Shown piece by piece: positions 23,574-34,419 of a stretch of DNA of 64,000 nt. This stretch comes from Cercis canadensis (Eukaryota; Streptophyta; Magnoliopsida; Fabales; Fabaceae). The notes below the pieces were generated by a model that worked only from the letters and a program-made list of their open reading frames with translations, made no database searches and was not told the origin of the DNA. The translations under genes were made by a program, and so were the position numbers. Numbering within the stretch: position 1 is the first letter of the stretch; each line of letters begins with the position of its first letter. The stretch is taken from NCBI GenBank assembly GCA_003255065.1, contig QAOA01001289.1, forward strand, positions 514,115 through 578,114, written 5' to 3'.

Positions 23574-25150
23574 TCCTTTTTCTATTTGCTCAAATCAATT
23601 CCCACACTTTCCTCTAATTATCAATCTGTAATAGCAAATGGCATAGCAGAATAAATTTAAGCAAAATCCATCAGTAAGCACATGGTATAGCATAATGGAC
23701 TTTAGCAAAATGAAAGCAGAATGGACATGTATAGCAGAATGAAATTAGTTATGCATTCCCTTTCCTTCTATTATGGAATTTGAGCATACTTTCAGCAATA
23801 TCAATGGGAATTGCAAGAAAATTGAACAAATTCCTCAACACACAAATTTCCCGAAATTGATAATGAACCCAAAATCCATAATTTCGTTAGCAACATCCCC
23901 TACATTCATCCTACAGTCAACATTCCCCACATTCCCTCACAAAATAAAACAGGAAGTATGGAGCAATCACCCCATTAAAAAGTCAGAAATAACAGATGAC
24001 AGTTAAAGAAAGCACATACTTGTGAGTGGCGGTAATAACCCAGAAATGTGGAGAATAGCGACTTAACTACGTGGGTTGGTGTTGTGCGTTAGGGAAATTC
24101 AATTAAGCAAAAAAAATTTAGGGGTTAATGGAGTGAGATTGGTCGAAAATGGGTGTGGGAGTACCGACGGGTTTAGGGATTTGGAGGAGGTTGAGAGGAA
24201 TTGGAGGTTTTAGAAGTGCCAAATGACCCGCGATTCCTAAATTTAAAAGGAGCACTGTGACACACCCACAACACGGCCATGTTGTGTGGGCGTGTTGGGT
24301 CAGGGTAAGCAACACAGGAACTGACACGCCGGTGTATCAAGCCGTGTTTCATGAGTTCAACATTTTTTAAGTGACACGGGATCAACATGCCCGTGTTAGT
24401 GACATTGCATGTGTTTATACTTACCTGAGTATGGACATGGCTGTGTTTCAGGTTGGTATCATTCTAGGCAATCGACATGAGCATGAACACGGCCGTGTCA
24501 CAGGCCGTGTTCCACTCCTGAGCTCTTTGTATGTTCACATGCTTGATGACACGGCCATGTCATAAATCGTGTTCTCTAGTTGGAGTCTGTGTATAATGCA
24601 CACGGGTAGAACACGCCCATGTTGTATCCCGTGTTCTACACTCTGCCTATATCAACAAACTCTACGCAAGTAAAACCATCACATCAACCAAGCAAAATTT
24701 AACTAAAAGAAACAAAAACAAGAAAAATTCAAACACACACTAGCAAAATTCAAATAACAGAAAAATAAAGACAAGAACAAGATGCTATTGCATTATGCAC
24801 AGAAAGAAATAAGTTACTAAGATAAAAACAAAATGAAAAGTAAAAGAGAAAGGATAAAAAGCTTGAGTTGCCTCCCAAGAAGCGCTTCTTTACAGTCATT
24901 TAGTTGGACTTAGGTACTAAGGGTCTTCATCCGGTAATCCATCGAATTGCACAAGCTGTTGTTCGGCTTGATTTCAAAGTTGTTGGCATTCATCGGAGGT
25001 CTAGTTATGCTGGATTCAGTTCCAGCAAGCAATGGCCTTCCATAATCTCCCATGGTTCGTTGTCTTTGTTGCTTAGCTATGATAAATAGAATTTATCTAC
25101 AGAAAATAAAATGATTAGAGTAATAGAAATTAAATGTTCCTAATATTATA
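23574..25150 (-). other. Element A internal region, non-coding
   Basis: No gag or pol homology on either strand. It includes a cluster of CACGGCCGTG-like palindromes (24,241-24,640). At 24,860-24,900 is the phrase TTGCCTCCCAAGAAGCGCTT, which I associate with leaders of plant gypsy elements from general familiarity only. Confidence 0.55.
24241..24640. repeat. Cluster of CACGGCCGTG-type palindromes
   Basis: ACACGGCCATG, ACACGCCGGTG, ACACGGCCGTGT, AGGCCGTGTT, ACACGGCCATG and ACACGCCCATG recur every 30-80 bases, each an imperfect palindrome. A similar but diverged cluster lies in the LTR of A at 37,325-37,590. Confidence 0.7.
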
Positions 25151-25151
25151 G

Positions 25152-25169
25152 TTCCCCAGCAACGACGCC
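25152..25169 (-). other. Primer binding site of element A
   Basis: Minus-strand TTGGCGTCGTTGCTGGGG starts a few bases after the LTR end. It resembles the tRNA-Asp complement (TGGCGCCGTTGCCGGGGA) used by Athila/Tat-type gypsy elements. Confidence 0.75.
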
Positions 25170-25176
25170 AAAAACT

Positions 25177-26050
25177 TGATGTTTCGATTTAGAATTGTAT
25201 TCAATTAAATCAATACTACAATCACTCTAGGCAAGTGTACCTATTGTTTTGTAGAATAGCTTAATCGAGTACGTATATCATTCCCACGAGGAACTATAAC
25301 TATTAGTAGTAATCATTTTTCTATTATCTAATCTCAGAACTGTGGTTTAATTAATGAACTACTTAATCTAAACTAATATAAACAAGACAAGAAAATAATA
25401 ACAAGAAATTTGATAGATTTATCAATTGAGAAAGACAGATCTAGATAAGAATCCCCTTAGAATCTAACATTGCACTTTCATCTTTAACTCAATGGTCACC
25501 AATCCTTTACTTAGACTGATGGAAATTCTTGAATTATGTCTTAATCTTTCTTAAGCAATAAGACATCTATTCCTAGGTTGATTGACTGAAATCTCTTCCT
25601 AATCAAAACCCCCAAGAATGCATTAGCTCGTGTTTTGTGAATTCCCTTAGTACATTGACTCAAATTAGAAGACTTATGTGAACCCTATCTCTAGTGATTC
25701 TAAGCAAATCCCACTGCCTACAAGTGATTTTGTTCAATTTACAATTTCTCAATCTATAAACTGAAATCTGATGCTAAATCAATGGCTAGCTTCATCAACT
25801 CAACACAAATAATAATCATAGACAATTCTAAGAAATGAAAGGTACATTCTCATTAACTCAAAGGGAGAAGAGTGCAGATGTAGTTCTAGGGTTCATCCTA
25901 TCTAAACCTTTACAGATTAGTTCATAATAAAATCTGAATCAACAAAATATAGACAAGACAAGATAGAATCAGAAAAACTCATTCTCATGAAGTTCTTTCA
26001 AGGGATTGATCTTCTATCTTGTTCTTCTTTAAGCCTCTAGGGCTGGGCTG
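25177..26050 (-). repeat. Element A 5' LTR, part 1
   Basis: The LTR end (plus-strand TGATGTTTCG) through the gypsy B insertion point. At 25,296-25,310 it keeps the uninterrupted version of the CACTA-1 target site (ACTATTAGTAG). It is non-coding. Confidence 0.75.
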
Positions 26051-27327
26051 TGATATTTGTTTTCCTTACACTTAGACTTTTAGTGTGTGTTTCTGCTGAT
26101 TTCCATAGCCCATAAACGTATTTTGTGGATTTGGACTTGTTGGTGCTTCTGGACTTTAATTGCATAATTATTAATTTCTGGCACTGCTTACGTTTTTCAC
26201 TATATCTGGAGCTACAGATGTCCGATTGATGCGATTCTAGTTTTTTAGGAAAGCCGATAGAAAATTCTACATTTCATATGAAGAGCCCAAAAGCTGATTC
26301 TCATGTCTGGATAACTAAAATTCCCATGCAAGCAGTCCATATTTTCTACATCCGCCCAACATTGACTTATTCCATTCCTTGGGCCTGCCTATTGGACCAG
26401 TACTTGTTTATTGGCCTAACATCTGCTATTTGGGCTAGCACACATGTCACTAGGGTTTAATCACGTTTTTACCATTAAAGATTTAGGAAACTAGGTTTAT
26501 TTTGTAATTAGGAAACCATCAGGAAACCTAGAAGAGACAGCTAGCTAGTATTTATTCTTAAGTTGTTGAGAAAAATAAGGATCACCACATTATCATCTGA
26601 AGCTGCTGCCTCTTGTTCCTGAGTTCGAGTTTAGACCTTTGCTTTTTGTTTAAGCCTTTCACGGAGGGTTAAGTACTTTTGTAATCGATTCAAGAGGAAC
26701 CAGACTTGCTAATCCAGAGTTCTTGTGCTTCAATCCGAGTTTGATTTAATATAATTTGAATTACTGCTTCTTCCCATCTTCATGTGATTGAATGGTACTT
26801 TGATTGTATACTTTTAATGAATTTAAATCGGTTGATTAGTTCATCACAGTAATCAAATTGGTAATCATATTTTAAAGGTTTTTAATCTATGGTTAACTTA
26901 GACAATTCGTTTCTCAAATTAATTTGGACTTAGTGATATAGAGCGGTTGCCTAGATTCTTAATTCCAAGATTAATTGAATACTGATTGGTAATCAGTAGG
27001 AATTCTAAGTGTTACTGTTAGGGGTTCTAGGTAACATTTAACCAAGAATTAAATCAGATTTTGGATAATCTTTAGTGAACAAGGACGGATTAGGGTTTGG
27101 TTGCCTGCTTGAGTTGATTGCGTTTTCTCCTATTTGACTAAAATCAGTTTATTGCTTTTTGGATTCTTAACATTCTGCATTCAACACAAAACCCCTAGTT
27201 CTGTTCCTGTGTGAGTCTTAGTAGATTAACTGTTCTGGTGAATCCTTGGGAGACGACACTGGTTGCATCCTATACTACAATTTAGTTGCAATTAGTATTG
27301 TAATTTTGTACGATTCGGCATCTGTCA
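26051..27327 (+). repeat. Element B 5' LTR
   Basis: 1,277 bp. Compared with the 3' LTR it lacks about 18 bases near its start (after TGATA) and has an extra ATCAGGAAACC-like duplication near 26,518. Confidence 0.9.
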
Positions 27328-27333
27328 AAATTT

Positions 27334-27351
27334 TGGCGCCGTTGCTGGGGA
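27334..27351 (+). other. Primer binding site of element B
   Basis: TGGCGCCGTTGCTGGGGA, complementary to the 3' end of plant tRNA-Asp except for one base (T for C), starts six bases after the LTR. Confidence 0.85.
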
Positions 27352-28258
27352 TTTCATCTAACAAATTAATCTTCTTAGAACTCTTTTGTTACTATTTTGA
27401 TTGCTTACTGTTCTTGTTTCTGGTAATTGTTCTTCATCTTGCTCTACCTGCTTTCCTATTTTGCTTTCCATATCTATTTAGGTTTTTCTTCCCTTATTCC
27501 GTGTTTCTGTTTTTGTGTTATTTTCGATTCTCACCAACTAGGATTGAGCTGTAAAATTATGGACAAAGAACTTGCATTGTGAGAAGCACTGTGAGCTGAA
27601 CTTTGTGCTATTATTGGCCTTCTTTTGTCTCCTTTGCAGCTATTCTGTCTCCTTTGCTATCTTCGTCCACTTTTGGCCAAATTTTGATATTGTGTAAGCC
27701 TTGTGATTATTGATTTTCTTGCTGTTTTGTTTGCTTTATTATTTTAGGTTTCCATTGTGTGAATTCTGGTGCTTTGGTACCAGTTTCCCCTTGTTTTCCC
27801 TTCGTTTCGGTTTGATTTAGTGGTTTTCATGTGTACTGTTCTGGCCAAATTTTTGTGCTTCGATTGACCTGAAACTTGGTTAGTTGAAGGAAAATGACTT
27901 GACAATCAATAGTTATTGTTATTGCCATGAGGTCTTCATTTTTAAGCCGAATTCCATCATTTTGACCATTTTTTCAATTTTTTAAGATTTTTTATTTGAT
28001 TTTTGAGTTTCATTTTCATTAGGCTTTCATGCTGTAGTGGCAGAATTTTTTTTTTTAAATGTTTAGATGGGTCAACTAGTGTTATTTTGGTGTCTTTTTG
28101 CCTTTGTCTAGTGCATTTGGTGTGTTTTGGTTTTTACTCTTTTCTTTTACTGTTTCTTTTTTTTTTTTTTTTTTTTTTTNTTCTGTTTCTGTGTGTTCTA
28201 ATGTGTTTTAGAGTGTTTTTGTCACTTTATTTGCATGGTGTATGACTTGGTCATCTCA
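27352..28258 (+). other. Element B leader region, part 1
   Basis: T-rich, non-coding leader between the primer site and the hAT insertion, including a T-run with an unresolved base at 28,180. Rich in TTTTGCTTTCC-like pyrimidine stretches and open on the plus strand only by composition. Confidence 0.6.
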
Positions 28259-28266
28259 TTTTGAAC

Positions 28267-29101
28267 CAATATTTTAAAAATCGGACTGGACCGGGTAGTC
28301 CGGCCGGCTCGACCGATGCCCGGTAAGAAAACCGGTCTGGTTTATACCTTTAAACCGGTATAGCGGTTAAACCGCCTAAAACCGGAGAGAACTGTCCGAA
28401 CCGGTGCGAACCGGTGAACTGGTCCGATTTTGAAAAACCGAATGAGTTGCACAATTTGTCAATTGCAAGGGAAATTACTCATGAGGGGATTCGAACTCCA
28501 CACTATACCTTCAAAAGTGTCATTTTCTGCCACTAGGACATGCCAACTTTTAAGTAAATTATCACATATAAATATATTTATTAACAAAATAGTTAAAAAA
28601 TTAATTTTTTTTCTTTCCAAATTATTATGACAACTCAAGACTTGTATTTATTGTTGTACAAAAATTATTTATTAAATATTTAATAAATTTATTTAATATT
28701 AAATATTAAAATATGTAAAAATTATAACACATAGTCACACAGTACACATGCTTTATATGTTCTGATTATCTAATTTTTTTTATTTTAAAAATTGGGAACT
28801 ATTAAGAAATGTTAGCTATTAAAACAATCTAATTTTGTTATAGCTCACCATTTTAAATTAAATGTATATAGATTAGGTTTTTATATCTTTTGATTTTTAG
28901 TTATTTGAATATTTAAATTTGAGACTTTCACTTATGAATTAAATTTAATGATTTGTGATTCATCTTCTATGTTTTACTTTTTGTTAATCTTTAAGTTTAG
29001 AAAAAGTTTCGATTCAACCGGTTCGACTGCCCGGTCCAACCGGTCCGACCAGTGTTTTTTGTCAAAACGGTTCGCTCACCGGTTCGGTTTTTAAAACATT
29101 G
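28267..29101. mobile_element. hAT-type non-autonomous element (835 bp)
   Basis: Termini CAATATTTTAAAAATCGGAC (left) and the complement of TTCGGTTTTTAAAACATTG (right) form imperfect inverted repeats of ~19 bp. Further GAACCGG/CCGGTTC-rich inverted sequence lies inside. The exact 8-bp duplication TTTTGAAC (28,259-28,266 and 29,102-29,109) is the hAT signature. There is no transposase. It is inserted in the leader of element B about 90 bp before gag. Its interior holds a tRNA-like sequence. Confidence 0.85.
28485..28545 (-). ncRNA. tRNA-like sequence with pol III A and B boxes
   Basis: On the minus strand TGGCATGTCCTAGTGGCAG (complement of 28,527-28,545) resembles a tRNA A box of the Gly/Glu type. 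GGAGTTCGAATCCCC (complement of 28,485-28,499) matches the B box GTTCGANTC. The spacing, about 30 bases, fits internal RNA polymerase III promoters. No full cloverleaf closes, so it is a tRNA relic or SINE-like body, not a working tRNA. Confidence 0.5.
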
Positions 29102-29192
29102 TTTTGAACTACTTGAAGGTGATTCTTAAATAGAGAGAACTTTCGACACACTTGCTAGGGCACATAGAGCTCCTAATCATATAGAGCATACT

Positions 29193-30530
29193 ATGGCTGA
29201 TAATAACATTAATCTTGAGGATAATCCTACTACCAATAAGGCTAATAATGACATGCATGATAGGGCTAAGACTCTTAAGGAATTGGCTGCCCATGATGAT
29301 AATTATCAGCCTTTGTGTATTCAGTATCCTGATGCCAATTTTGAGTTAAAGTTTGGATTAATACACTTGCTTCCAAAGTTTCATGGACTTGCAGGTGAAG
29401 ATCCTCACAAGCATTTGAAGGAATTTCTCATAGTTTGTTCTACCATGAAGCCTCAGTCAATTCAAGAGGAGCACATCAAGCTGAGAGCCTTTCCCTTTTC
29501 ATTAGATGGAGCAGTAAAGGATTGGCAATACTTGCAGTCATCCATCATCACATGTTGGAATGACATGAAGAGGTGCTTTCTTGAAAAATTCTTCCCTGCC
29601 TTAAGAGCTGCTGCCATCAGGAAAGAGATATGTGGCATAAGGCAACATAGTGGAGAGACATTACATGAATACTAGGGGAGATTTGAGAAACTATGTGGGA
29701 GCTGTCCTCGTCACCAAATCAATGACCAGTTACTCATCCAGTACTTCTACGAAGGTTTTCTTCCTATGGATAGGAGCTATGTGGATGCTGCTTTTGGAGG
29801 TGCCTTGGTGGACAAGACCCCTGCAGCTGCAAGAGACTTAATATCCAACATGGCAACCAATGCATAACAATTTGTCACAAGGATGGTTACTCCTGCTAGG
29901 GGAGTGAACGAGGTGCAGATGGTGGATCAACAGAGGGTGGAGAACCGTTTGGAGGAACTGACCTCTTTGGTTAAACAGTTAGCAATAGGCCAGACACCAA
30001 TTCAAGCTCCTACCAAGCTATGTGGAATTTGTGCCCTAGCCAGTCATCCGACGGATCAGTGCCTTATTCTCCAAGATAACACTAAAGTAGTGGCTGATGT
30101 CTTTCCCGGCAGACCTTACTAGCAGGCCAGATATGACTCCCACTCTTCTACATACAACCCTGGCTGGAGAGATCACCCGAACTTGAGGTATGGAAGCAAT
30201 TCTGGTCAAACCTACTAGCAGCAACAAACATACCAGCCATAGCTGCCTAGATACAATGCAAGTTCAAGTAACCAGCATTTTCAAGCACCAATGAAGCAGC
30301 CTATGCAGCAAGCTAACAAGTCAGAACCGAGCTTAGAAGATTTAGTGAAGCAGTTGGCTAGCAATAACATCCAATTCCAATAGAGGACTGAGACTAATAT
30401 TCAGATCCTGGAGACTCAGATAGGTCAACTTGCAACCACCATTAGTGAACTCAAGTCCCAAGGTTCTGGAAGTTTACCCTCTCAAACAGTCACCAATCCG
30501 AGAGGCAATGTGAATGCCATAACCCTGCGT
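29193..30530 (+). pseudogene. Element B gag, decayed
   Basis: Capsid/nucleocapsid protein of a gypsy element. It starts at ATG 29,193 (MADNNINLEDNP) and has the retrotransposon Gag core: FELKFGLIHLLPKFHG, EDPHKHLKEFL, IKLRAFPFSLDGAVKDW, CFLEKFFPALR. A CCHC-like remnant (CGICALASHPTDQC) is near 30,021-30,063. In-frame stops include TAG at 29,673, 30,120, 30,216, 30,240 and 30,381 and a TAA near 29,865. It runs without a break in homology into the ITLRSGKE segment. Confidence 0.88.
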
Positions 30531-31778
30531 AGTGGCAAGGAAATGAGTGTTTCAGAACCTAGCCTACCTTCCATAGTCCCCAATTCTGTCCAAGAAAAAG
30601 ATCCAGACACTGCAGCCCCTAAATCTGTCCCAAGACAGCCACCTTTTTCCCTTCTAAACCAGGTAGAGAACCCTACCTCCAGCATTCCTCTTCCTTTTCC
30701 TAATAGAGTTATACAATCCAAGAAGATTGCTGAGCATGAGTTGGACAGAGAGATCATGGACACTTTCAAGAAGGTGGAAGTCAATATCCCCCTCCTGGAA
30801 GCAATTAAACAGATTCCCAAGTATGCAAGGTTTCTGAAGGATTTGTGTACCCACAAGAAAAGATTGAAGGGCAATGAGAAAGTGAGCATGAGTAGAAACG
30901 TATCAGCTATGATCCAACCTAGCTTACCATCCAAGTGCACTGATCCAGGAACATTTACCATTCCCTGCACCATTGGAGACAAGCAGTTCACCAATGCTAT
31001 GTTAGATTTGGGTGCTTCAATCAATGTGATGCCCAAGTCCATCTATTCATCATTGCAGATTGGAGAGTTGAAGCCTACTGGAGTGGTTATTCAGCTTGCC
31101 AACAGAAGCACAACATATCCTGTAGGACTTCTTGAGGATGTCTTGGTTAGGATAAATAATTTAATTTTTCCAACTGATTTTTATGTGTTGAATATGGAGG
31201 ATGAGTCTGCATCTGGACATGCCCATTTGATCTTAGGTAGACCCTTCCTAAAGACTGCTAAAACCATCATTGATGTGCATGTTGGTACCCTTTCCATAGA
31301 ATTTAGTGATACTGTGATTCAATTTAATCTATTTGATGCCATGAAACACCCTCTGGAAGAACATTCTGTGTTTCAAATAGATGTCATAAACCTGCTAGTT
31401 GATGATGTGCATGTTGACTTAGTAGCTGAATTCCCTGATATAGTAGGTTTGCTTGACACTTTAGATTGTTCTGGATGTACTGATTGTGATGGGAGTTGTG
31501 TTGCATGTTCTGAAATTTGTAACTATATGGGATATGATAAGACTGTTTTGGAGCATAGTGCTGAGCTTACAGGTGTTTCTGAGCTTCACAACACAGATTT
31601 GGTTTCTCTAACCAAACTAGTTCCCTCGGTGCAGCAGTCACCCATTCTTGAGCTGAAACTGTTACCTGACCATCTCAAGTATGCCTTTCTAGAAGCAGAA
31701 GAGAAGCTGTCAGTCATCATAGCCAACAATCTACAATCTAAACAGGAAGAGAAGTTGTTGCAGATTCTGAAGCAGTGA
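30510..31778 (+). pseudogene. Element B protease and linker region
   Basis: A 422-codon open stretch starting NAITLRSGKEMS. The retropepsin domain at about residues 150-260 has the active-site motif DLGASINVMP (near 31,007) and a closing LGRPFL (near 31,238), the flap and dimer elements of gypsy proteases. It probably reads on from gag. The segment ends at TGA (31,776), beyond which homology to reverse transcriptase resumes in another frame. A cysteine-rich patch (CSGCTDCDGSCVAC, near 31,470) is present that I cannot assign. Confidence 0.85.
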
Positions 31779-33008
31779 AAGACAGCCATTGGATGGACAC
31801 TTGCAGACATTCCTAGCATTAGCCCTTCCACTTGCATGCATCGAATTTTATTGGAGGAAGCAGCTAAACCAGTGAGGCAGCCCCAAAGGCGACTAAACCC
31901 GTTGATTCTGGATGTGGTCAAGAAATAAGTGAGCAAGCTGTTATCAGCCAAGTTATTTACCTCATCTCAGACAGCAAATGGGTAAGTCAGGTTCAAGTGG
32001 TTTCAAAGAAGAGTGGCATAACTGTGGTAGCCAATGAGAAGAACAAGCTGATCTCCACTAGAGTGCAGAACAGTTGGCGCGTCTGCATTGATTATAGAAG
32101 ACTCAACTAGGAAACAAGGAAGGATCACTTCCCTCTGCCTTTCATTGATTAGATGCTAGAGAGGTTGGTAGGGAAGTCTCATTACTGCTTCTTAGATGGC
32201 TTCTCAGGCTACTTCCAGATTCATATAGCCCCAGAGGATCAGGAAAAGATGACTTTCACCTGTCCCTTTGGCACATTTTCATATAGGAGGATGCCCTTCT
32301 GCCTGTGTAATGCCCCTGGTACATTCCAGCGGTGTATGGTGAGCATATTTTTATTTTTTATTTTTTAGAACACTGCATTGAAGTATTCATGGATGGCTTT
32401 ACTGTATATGGCTCATCTTTCTTGGTCATGCAGGGTTTTACAGGCGATTCATCCAAGACTTCATCAAGATTGCCTTGCCATTGTCTAAGCTTCTCTAGAA
32501 AGAAGTGGATTTCAAATTTGATAGGCAGTGCAGAGCAGCCTTTGATCAGCTGAAGCAGAGCCTTACCTCGCCTCCCATCATGTAGCCACCTAACTAGGAG
32601 TTTCCTTTCAAGTTGATGTGTGATGCATCGAACTTTGCAGTAGGCGATGTCCTTGCACAACGAGTGGACAAGCTATCCCACGTGATTTATTATGCCTCTC
32701 GCACTTTGGATGTTGCCCAAGCAAATTACACCACTACTGAGAAAGAGCTGATTGCTATTGTGTTTGCTTTAGATAAATTTCGTTCATATTTGCTTAATTC
32801 TAAAGTAATTGCTTTCTCTGATCATGCAACTCTAAAGTACTTGCTCAAGAAGCCGGATACGAAGCCTAGGCTCATTAGAAGGATGCTGCTCTTGCAAGAA
32901 TTTGACCTTGAGATCAGAGACAATAGTGGAGCTGAGAACTTGGTAGCAGATCACCTGAGCCAGATTTCACTGACTTTTGAGAGCTTCCCATCAGAGAGAC
33001 CATCCTAG
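31779..33008 (+). pseudogene. Element B reverse transcriptase and RNase H, broken
   Basis: Reverse transcriptase pieces: SDSKWVSQVQVVSKKSG (near 31,970), HYCFLDGFSGYFQIH, EDQEKMTFTCPFGTFSYRRMP. The catalytic FMDD box reads FMDG (near 32,390), so the second aspartate is lost. Just before it lies a T-rich replacement (32,346-32,370), and after it a deletion of roughly 50 codons before GFYRRFIQDF. RNase H (32,613-33,008) begins [13 protein letters not shown] and includes [17 protein letters not shown] and [13 protein letters not shown] stops are at 32,108, 32,150, 32,583 and 32,595. Confidence 0.88.
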
Positions 33009-34419
33009 ATGAGTAGCTTTATCAGCTACAAGGTACAGATCCTTGGTATGCTAACTTGGTAAACTACTTAGTTGCTTCTGAGTTACTTGCTTATTTTAAG
33101 AAGCATCAAGTAGATAAGCTTAAAAGTGAAGCCAAACAATATGTGTGGGATGACCCCTACTTGTGAAGACTGTGTAGTGACCAAGTAATTAGGAGGTGTG
33201 TGCCTGGACATAAGTCTGAGTTTGTGTTACAGTTCTGTCATACTTCTGTTTGTGGTGGTTATTTTGGACCTCAACGCATTGCTCGTAAAATTTTAGATTC
33301 TGGATTCTATTGGCTTTCCTTATTTCATGATGCATACAACTTTTGTAAGAATTATACCCAATGCCGACAGACAGGTAATATTTTCCGTAGGAATGAGATG
33401 CCTCAATAGCCTTTGCTGTTTTATGAGATATATGATGTTTGGGGCATCAATTTCATGGGTCTTTTCCCTACTTTTTTTAGTTTTATGTATATTCTTTTAG
33501 TTGTGGACTATGTTTCTAAATAGGTAGAGGCCAAGGCCACCCAGACTGACAATTCTCGTGTTGTCTTAGATTTTGTTAGGACTCACATTTTCTGCAAGTT
33601 CGGCGTTCCAAGAGTCATCATCAATGACCAAGGTTCTCACTTATGCAATAGGCACATGACTGCTTTGTTGAGAAAGTATGGTGTGGTGTACAAGGTGTCG
33701 ACCCCTTACCATCCACAGACCAATGGGCAAGTAAAGATGTCCAACAAGGAGATCAAGCAGATTTTAGAGAAGACTGTCCAGCCCAACAGAAAAGACTGGA
33801 GCCTATGTTTAGATGATGCATTGTGGGCCTATCGGACTGCCTACAAGACCCCTATAGGCATGTCGCCTTATAGGCTAGTCTTTGGCAAAGCATGTCGCCT
33901 TCCAGTGGAGATAGAGCATAAGACGTATTGGGTTGTGAAACAGTGTAATTTTGATTTAGCCCAAGCCGAATCAAACAAGAAGCTCCACCTGCAAGAACTT
34001 GAAGAAATCCGATTTAAGGCTTATGAGAATTCCAGAATCTATAAAGAAAAGACCAAGGTTGTTCATGACAAGATGTTAGTGAGAAAAAAGTTCCACATTA
34101 GTCAGAAAGTGCTGCTCTATAACTCCCATCTCAAGCTAATGCCCGGCAAGCTTTGTTAGTGAGAAAAAAGTTCCACATTAGTCAGAAAGTGCTGCTCTAT
34201 AACTCCCATCTCAAGCTAATGCCCGGCAAGCTTTGTTCTCGATGGATGGGTCCTTTTGTGGTGACTCATGTATTTCCCTATGGTGCAATTGAGATTAAGA
34301 ATGAGGCAACCAACAAGACTTTTCCAGTGAATGGACATCGACTGAAACCTTTTTGTGAGAGTTTTCAAGAGCAAGTGGTGGAAGAAATGCACTTGTCTGC
34401 TGCCCTCTATGAGACTTAA
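33009..34419 (+). pseudogene. Element B integrase, catalytic residues lost
   Basis: The zinc-binding HHCC region is CHTSVCGGYFGP...CKNYTQCRQTG. The core has GINFMGLFP where the first catalytic Asp is Asn, INDQGSHLC with the second Asp intact, and [12 protein letters not shown] where the catalytic Glu is Lys. The C-terminal region ([23 protein letters not shown] by parts; [11 protein letters not shown]) is typical of Athila-type integrases. TAG stops lie at 33,407 and 33,521. An exact 80-bp tandem duplication (34,076-34,235) shifts the frame. The protein would have inserted the cDNA into the genome; this copy could not. Confidence 0.88.
34076..34235 (+). repeat. 80-bp tandem duplication in element B integrase
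   Basis: 34,076-34,155 and 34,156-34,235 are the same 80-bp unit starting TTAGTGAGAAAAAAG. Eighty is not a multiple of three, so it changes the reading frame. The two copies look identical, so the duplication is recent relative to the rest of the decay. Confidence 0.95.

Noticed and set aside
28485..28545. A functional tRNA gene
   Set aside because: A and B boxes are present, but I could not close an acceptor stem or find a convincing anticodon arm, so only a tRNA-like sequence is claimed.
30482..31042. 186-codon minus-strand frame in element B
   Set aside because: It is the antisense of the protease region of the gypsy polyprotein.
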